Assembly (NCBI GenBank): GCA_963757155.1
Contig: CAVWQS010000037.1
Coordinates: forward strand, 124,001-188,000
Direction: 5' to 3'
DNA: 64,000 nt
DNA from: DASXQK01 sp963757155
Lineage (GTDB): Bacteria > Pseudomonadota > Alphaproteobacteria > Dongiales > Dongiaceae
Below are positions 62,027 to 64,000 of the stretch, piece by piece (position 1 is the first letter of the stretch; every line of letters starts with the position of its first letter). Below the pieces are notes generated by a model. That model was not told where the DNA came from, ran no database searches, and saw only the letters and a list, made by a program, of their open reading frames with translations. The position numbers and the translations under genes were made by a program.

Positions 62027-63673
62027 TCAGGCAAAATGGAGGTGCGAATTGAGCTCGGCGCTATGGGTTCCCCAATCGGCAATGGCGGCAGCGGCGGGCG
62101 CCGGCGCGGCACTCGGGTGGAAGGTGAAGTCGGACGCGGTCAAGCTGGCCAGAGTCACGTCATGCAACACGATGAAGTTCGACGCATCGACGAGGATGAG
62201 CACATTTGCGCCGGCCTGGGTCATATGACTCTTCACCGCGCCGAAATTGGCGAAAACCGCGGTTGAGAAATCGATCGTATCATGACCGGCACCGGTCGCC
62301 ATAAAGTCGCTGACGGTATCCTTCCCGAAGCCGGTGTCGAATGCGAACCTGTCCGCGCCCGCGCCGCCGCTGAGCCAGTCGTTGCCGGCGCCGCCGACCA
62401 ACCTGTCGTTGCCGGCGAGGCCGTTGAGGTTATTGGCGTTGGCGTTGCCGGTCAGGGTGTCGTTCAGGCCCGAACCGGCCAGGTTCTCGAAATTGAAGAG
62501 GGTGTCCGTCCCGGCTCCGATCGTGTTCTGGGCGATGCCTTGTAGCGCGAGGCTGACGGCAACGCCGGCAGTGGAATTGACATAGCTGGCGGTGTCGCTC
62601 CCGCCGGCGCCACCGTCCATGTTGTCGTTGCCCGTCCCGCCGATCAGGACATCGTTGCCCCCTGCGGCGTGGAACGTGTCGTTTCCGGCACCGCCAAGCA
62701 GCCGATCGTTGCCATCGCCGGTTGTAATCGCATCGTTCCCGGACCCACTGGTGATGTTAAAGGTCTCGACGCCATCGAATGTCGCAGTGTTGCCGCTGGA
62801 ATCCGCGATGGTGCCGCTATAGCCCGCCAGAGAACCCGACGGCGGGCTCATGGTCACGGCGGTGACACTGGCCGCATAGTTGACGGTTAACAGGTCACTG
62901 CCGGCGCCGGCATGAACCGTATCGGCCCCGCCGAGGATGGTGATCATATCGTTCCCGGCGCCGGCAACAATTGTGTCAGGGCCAGTGCCGGTAAGAATGG
63001 TATCGTTGCCGGCGCCTGACGTAATGGTATTGGTACCATTGCCGCCGTTGATGAAGTTGCCGCCGTTCCCGGCCGTGATGGTGTCGGCGTTGGTGCCGCC
63101 CGAGATGACGTTCGCACCATTGCCGGCCGTGACGGTGTTCGCGCCGGTACCCGCGTGGACGATGTTGTTGCCGTTTCCAACCGTGAGGGTGTCGGCGCCC
63201 GAGCCGGTCAGTACGGTGAAGTTCTCGAAAGTGCCCGCGGTGATCGTGACGGAGCCTAAGCCGCCGGCGTCGGTAAAGTTGGACGTCGAGTCGCCGGTTA
63301 CCGCACCTGTCGCCAGGTGATAATCGACGACCAGTCGATCGGTCCCCAATCCGCCGATTACAGAGTTGGCGCCGCCCGTGACGGTAATGATGTTGTTGCC
63401 GGCATTGCCGACGATTGCGTTGCCTTGCAGCGAATCATGGACATTGATGGGTGCCAGGCCGGCAAGTGTAAACGAAGTGACGCCGGTCCCCAGATTGAGG
63501 AGGATTCCCGTTGAGTTGGCCTCCCCGGTCAGCGTCATTCCCACATGCGTCACGGTGGCCGTTTCGTTGGAATAGCCGCTCTGCAGCACGATCGAGTCAC
63601 TTGCCCCGGCGGCGAGCATTGCGGCCGAAATCGTGTGAAAAGGCGCAGTCGGTCCAACGACGAAAGTAGTCAT
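62027..63673 (-). CDS. RTX calcium-binding protein of unknown function, type I secretion substrate
   Basis: A 548-residue protein without a signal peptide. The N-terminal 130 residues (TTFVVGPTAPFHTISAAML, then short strand-rich repeats) look like a beta-helix start. Residues about 150-300 are dense glycine/asparagine repeats of the form GNGxNxITxGxG and GAGNDTI, and about 310-440 are canonical RTX units (GGAGNDTFHAAGGNDVLIGG). No catalytic motif is visible. Residues 362-548 are homologous to the tail of the M10 protease and end NSHLHFA. AGGAG precedes the ATG. It converges on the adaptor gene. Surface layer, adhesin or biofilm protein are possible roles; none is shown. Confidence 0.85.
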   Translation of the reverse strand: MTTFVVGPTAPFHTISAAMLAAGASDSIVLQSGYSNETATVTHVGMTLTGEANSTGILLNLGTGVTSFTLAGLAPINVHDSLQGNAIVGNAGNNIITVTGGANSVIGGLGTDRLVVDYHLATGAVTGDSTSNFTDAGGLGSVTITAGTFENFTVLTGSGADTLTVGNGNNIVHAGTGANTVTAGNGANVISGGTNADTITAGNGGNFINGGNGTNTITSGAGNDTILTGTGPDTIVAGAGNDMITILGGADTVHAGAGSDLLTVNYAASVTAVTMSPPSGSLAGYSGTIADSSGNTATFDGVETFNITSGSGNDAITTGDGNDRLLGGAGNDTFHAAGGNDVLIGGTGNDNMDGGAGGSDTASYVNSTAGVAVSLALQGIAQNTIGAGTDTLFNFENLAGSGLNDTLTGNANANNLNGLAGNDRLVGGAGNDWLSGGAGADRFAFDTGFGKDTVSDFMATGAGHDTIDFSTAVFANFGAVKSHMTQAGANVLILVDASNFIVLHDVTLASLTASDFTFHPSAAPAPAAAAIADWGTHSAELNSHLHFA

Positions 63674-63735
63674 TCTAATTCTCCTGAAATATTATTGGAC
63701 CACGATTTACGCTGAGGAAGTGTGGCACCAAAATG

Positions 63736-63764
63736 TAAATAGACTTCCCCTAGATTTATTGCAA
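63736..63764 (-). promoter_or_regulatory. Possible promoter of the 548-residue RTX gene
   Basis: On the minus strand TTGCAA (63764-63759) and TATTTA (63741-63736) are separated by 17 bases in an AT-rich segment, about 60 bases before the ATG at 63673. Confidence 0.4.
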
Positions 63765-64000
63765 CAAATTAATATTATGTTTGTGGTGCAACTTAATGAT
63801 TGATCGGCGATTAATGTCTGCCGCGCGTCCGGACGATTTGTGCCAAGAATGACGCGGCAATGGCCTGCAGCCGACCTCGCGCAAACACCGCTTCGGTCTC
63901 CCGCCTTCTGCGTCTTTCTGTGCGGAACTATGCTGGGCCCGCCCGCGTGCCCGCGGCGATTTCCTCAGCTCCCCGATCGACCAGCTTCAAGGGAGAGGGA
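63765..64000. other. AT-rich then GC-rich flank, no gene seen
   Basis: Bases 63690-63820 are markedly AT-rich for this window; from about 63830 composition returns to GC-rich. I see no reading frame with coding character up to the window end. An imperfect inverted repeat (GCAACAAA near 63761 and TTTGTGGTGC near 63780) lies upstream of the RTX promoter. Confidence 0.4.

Noticed and set aside
56821..63673. Integrated prophage or transposon carrying the secretion genes
   Set aside because: No integrase, transposase, flanking direct repeats or tRNA target could be seen at the borders; only composition and gene type suggest an accessory origin.

Overview
The window is 64 kb of GC-rich chromosomal DNA from an alphaproteobacterium. 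Several things point there: the glnB-glnA pair behind a sigma-54 promoter, the order tig-clpP-clpX-lon-hupB, a complete nuoA-N operon followed by birA-coaX-RNase J-mce-DUF1467, a ProRS of about 440 residues without the editing insertion, and LpxI in place of LpxH. A Rhodospirillales-like lineage is my best guess. That placement is inferred from gene order and protein character, not from a search.

Layout. 0-4.7 kb: end of a queuosine-precursor transporter gene, a gene-poor stretch with a possible decayed gene, then glnA, glnB and an aminotransferase on the minus strand. 4.8-8.9 kb: tRNA-His, a small NTF2-fold protein, a Sel1/SPOR envelope protein, NAD(P)HX repair enzyme, an acetyltransferase and tRNA-Leu. 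8.9-15.4 kb: protein quality control (trigger factor, ClpP, ClpX, Lon) and HU. 15.4-16.1 kb: tRNA-Val, tRNA-Asp, hairpin terminators and a palindromic repeat element. 16.1-30.2 kb: respiratory complex I, nuoA to nuoN, tightly packed or overlapping. 30.2-41.6 kb: birA, coaX, RNase J, a second copy of the palindromic element, mce, DUF1467, tag, proS, lolC/E, lolD and dnaE. 41.8-55.3 kb: one long translation/envelope run, rpsB-tsf-pyrH-frr-uppS-cdsA-dxr-rseP-bamA-skp-fabZ-lpxA-lpxI-lpxB, with lpxD missing from its usual place between skp and fabZ. 55.3-56.9 kb: a Gfo/Idh oxidoreductase convergent with lpxB, and a glyoxalase.

56.8-63.7 kb is the accessory-looking part: a type I secretion cassette. 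An ABC exporter and an HlyD-type adaptor are flanked by two RTX-repeat proteins on the opposite strand, an M10 (serralysin-type) zinc protease and a 548-residue RTX protein of unknown function. The two substrates share a homologous C-terminal region of about 190 residues ending in the same short motif, which I read as a shared secretion module. No TolC-type outer-membrane partner and no protease inhibitor gene lie in the window.

The most unusual signal is a set of single-base frame disruptions in genes that should be essential: nuoG (1), nuoM (2), nuoN (4), RNase J (2), dnaE (1), and the ABC exporter (1). Ten of the eleven are +1, and nine lie within 10.4 kb. Restoring the frame gives full family-length proteins every time, so uncorrected sequencing or assembly error is the simplest reading. 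I found no rRNA, CRISPR array, insertion sequence or prophage.
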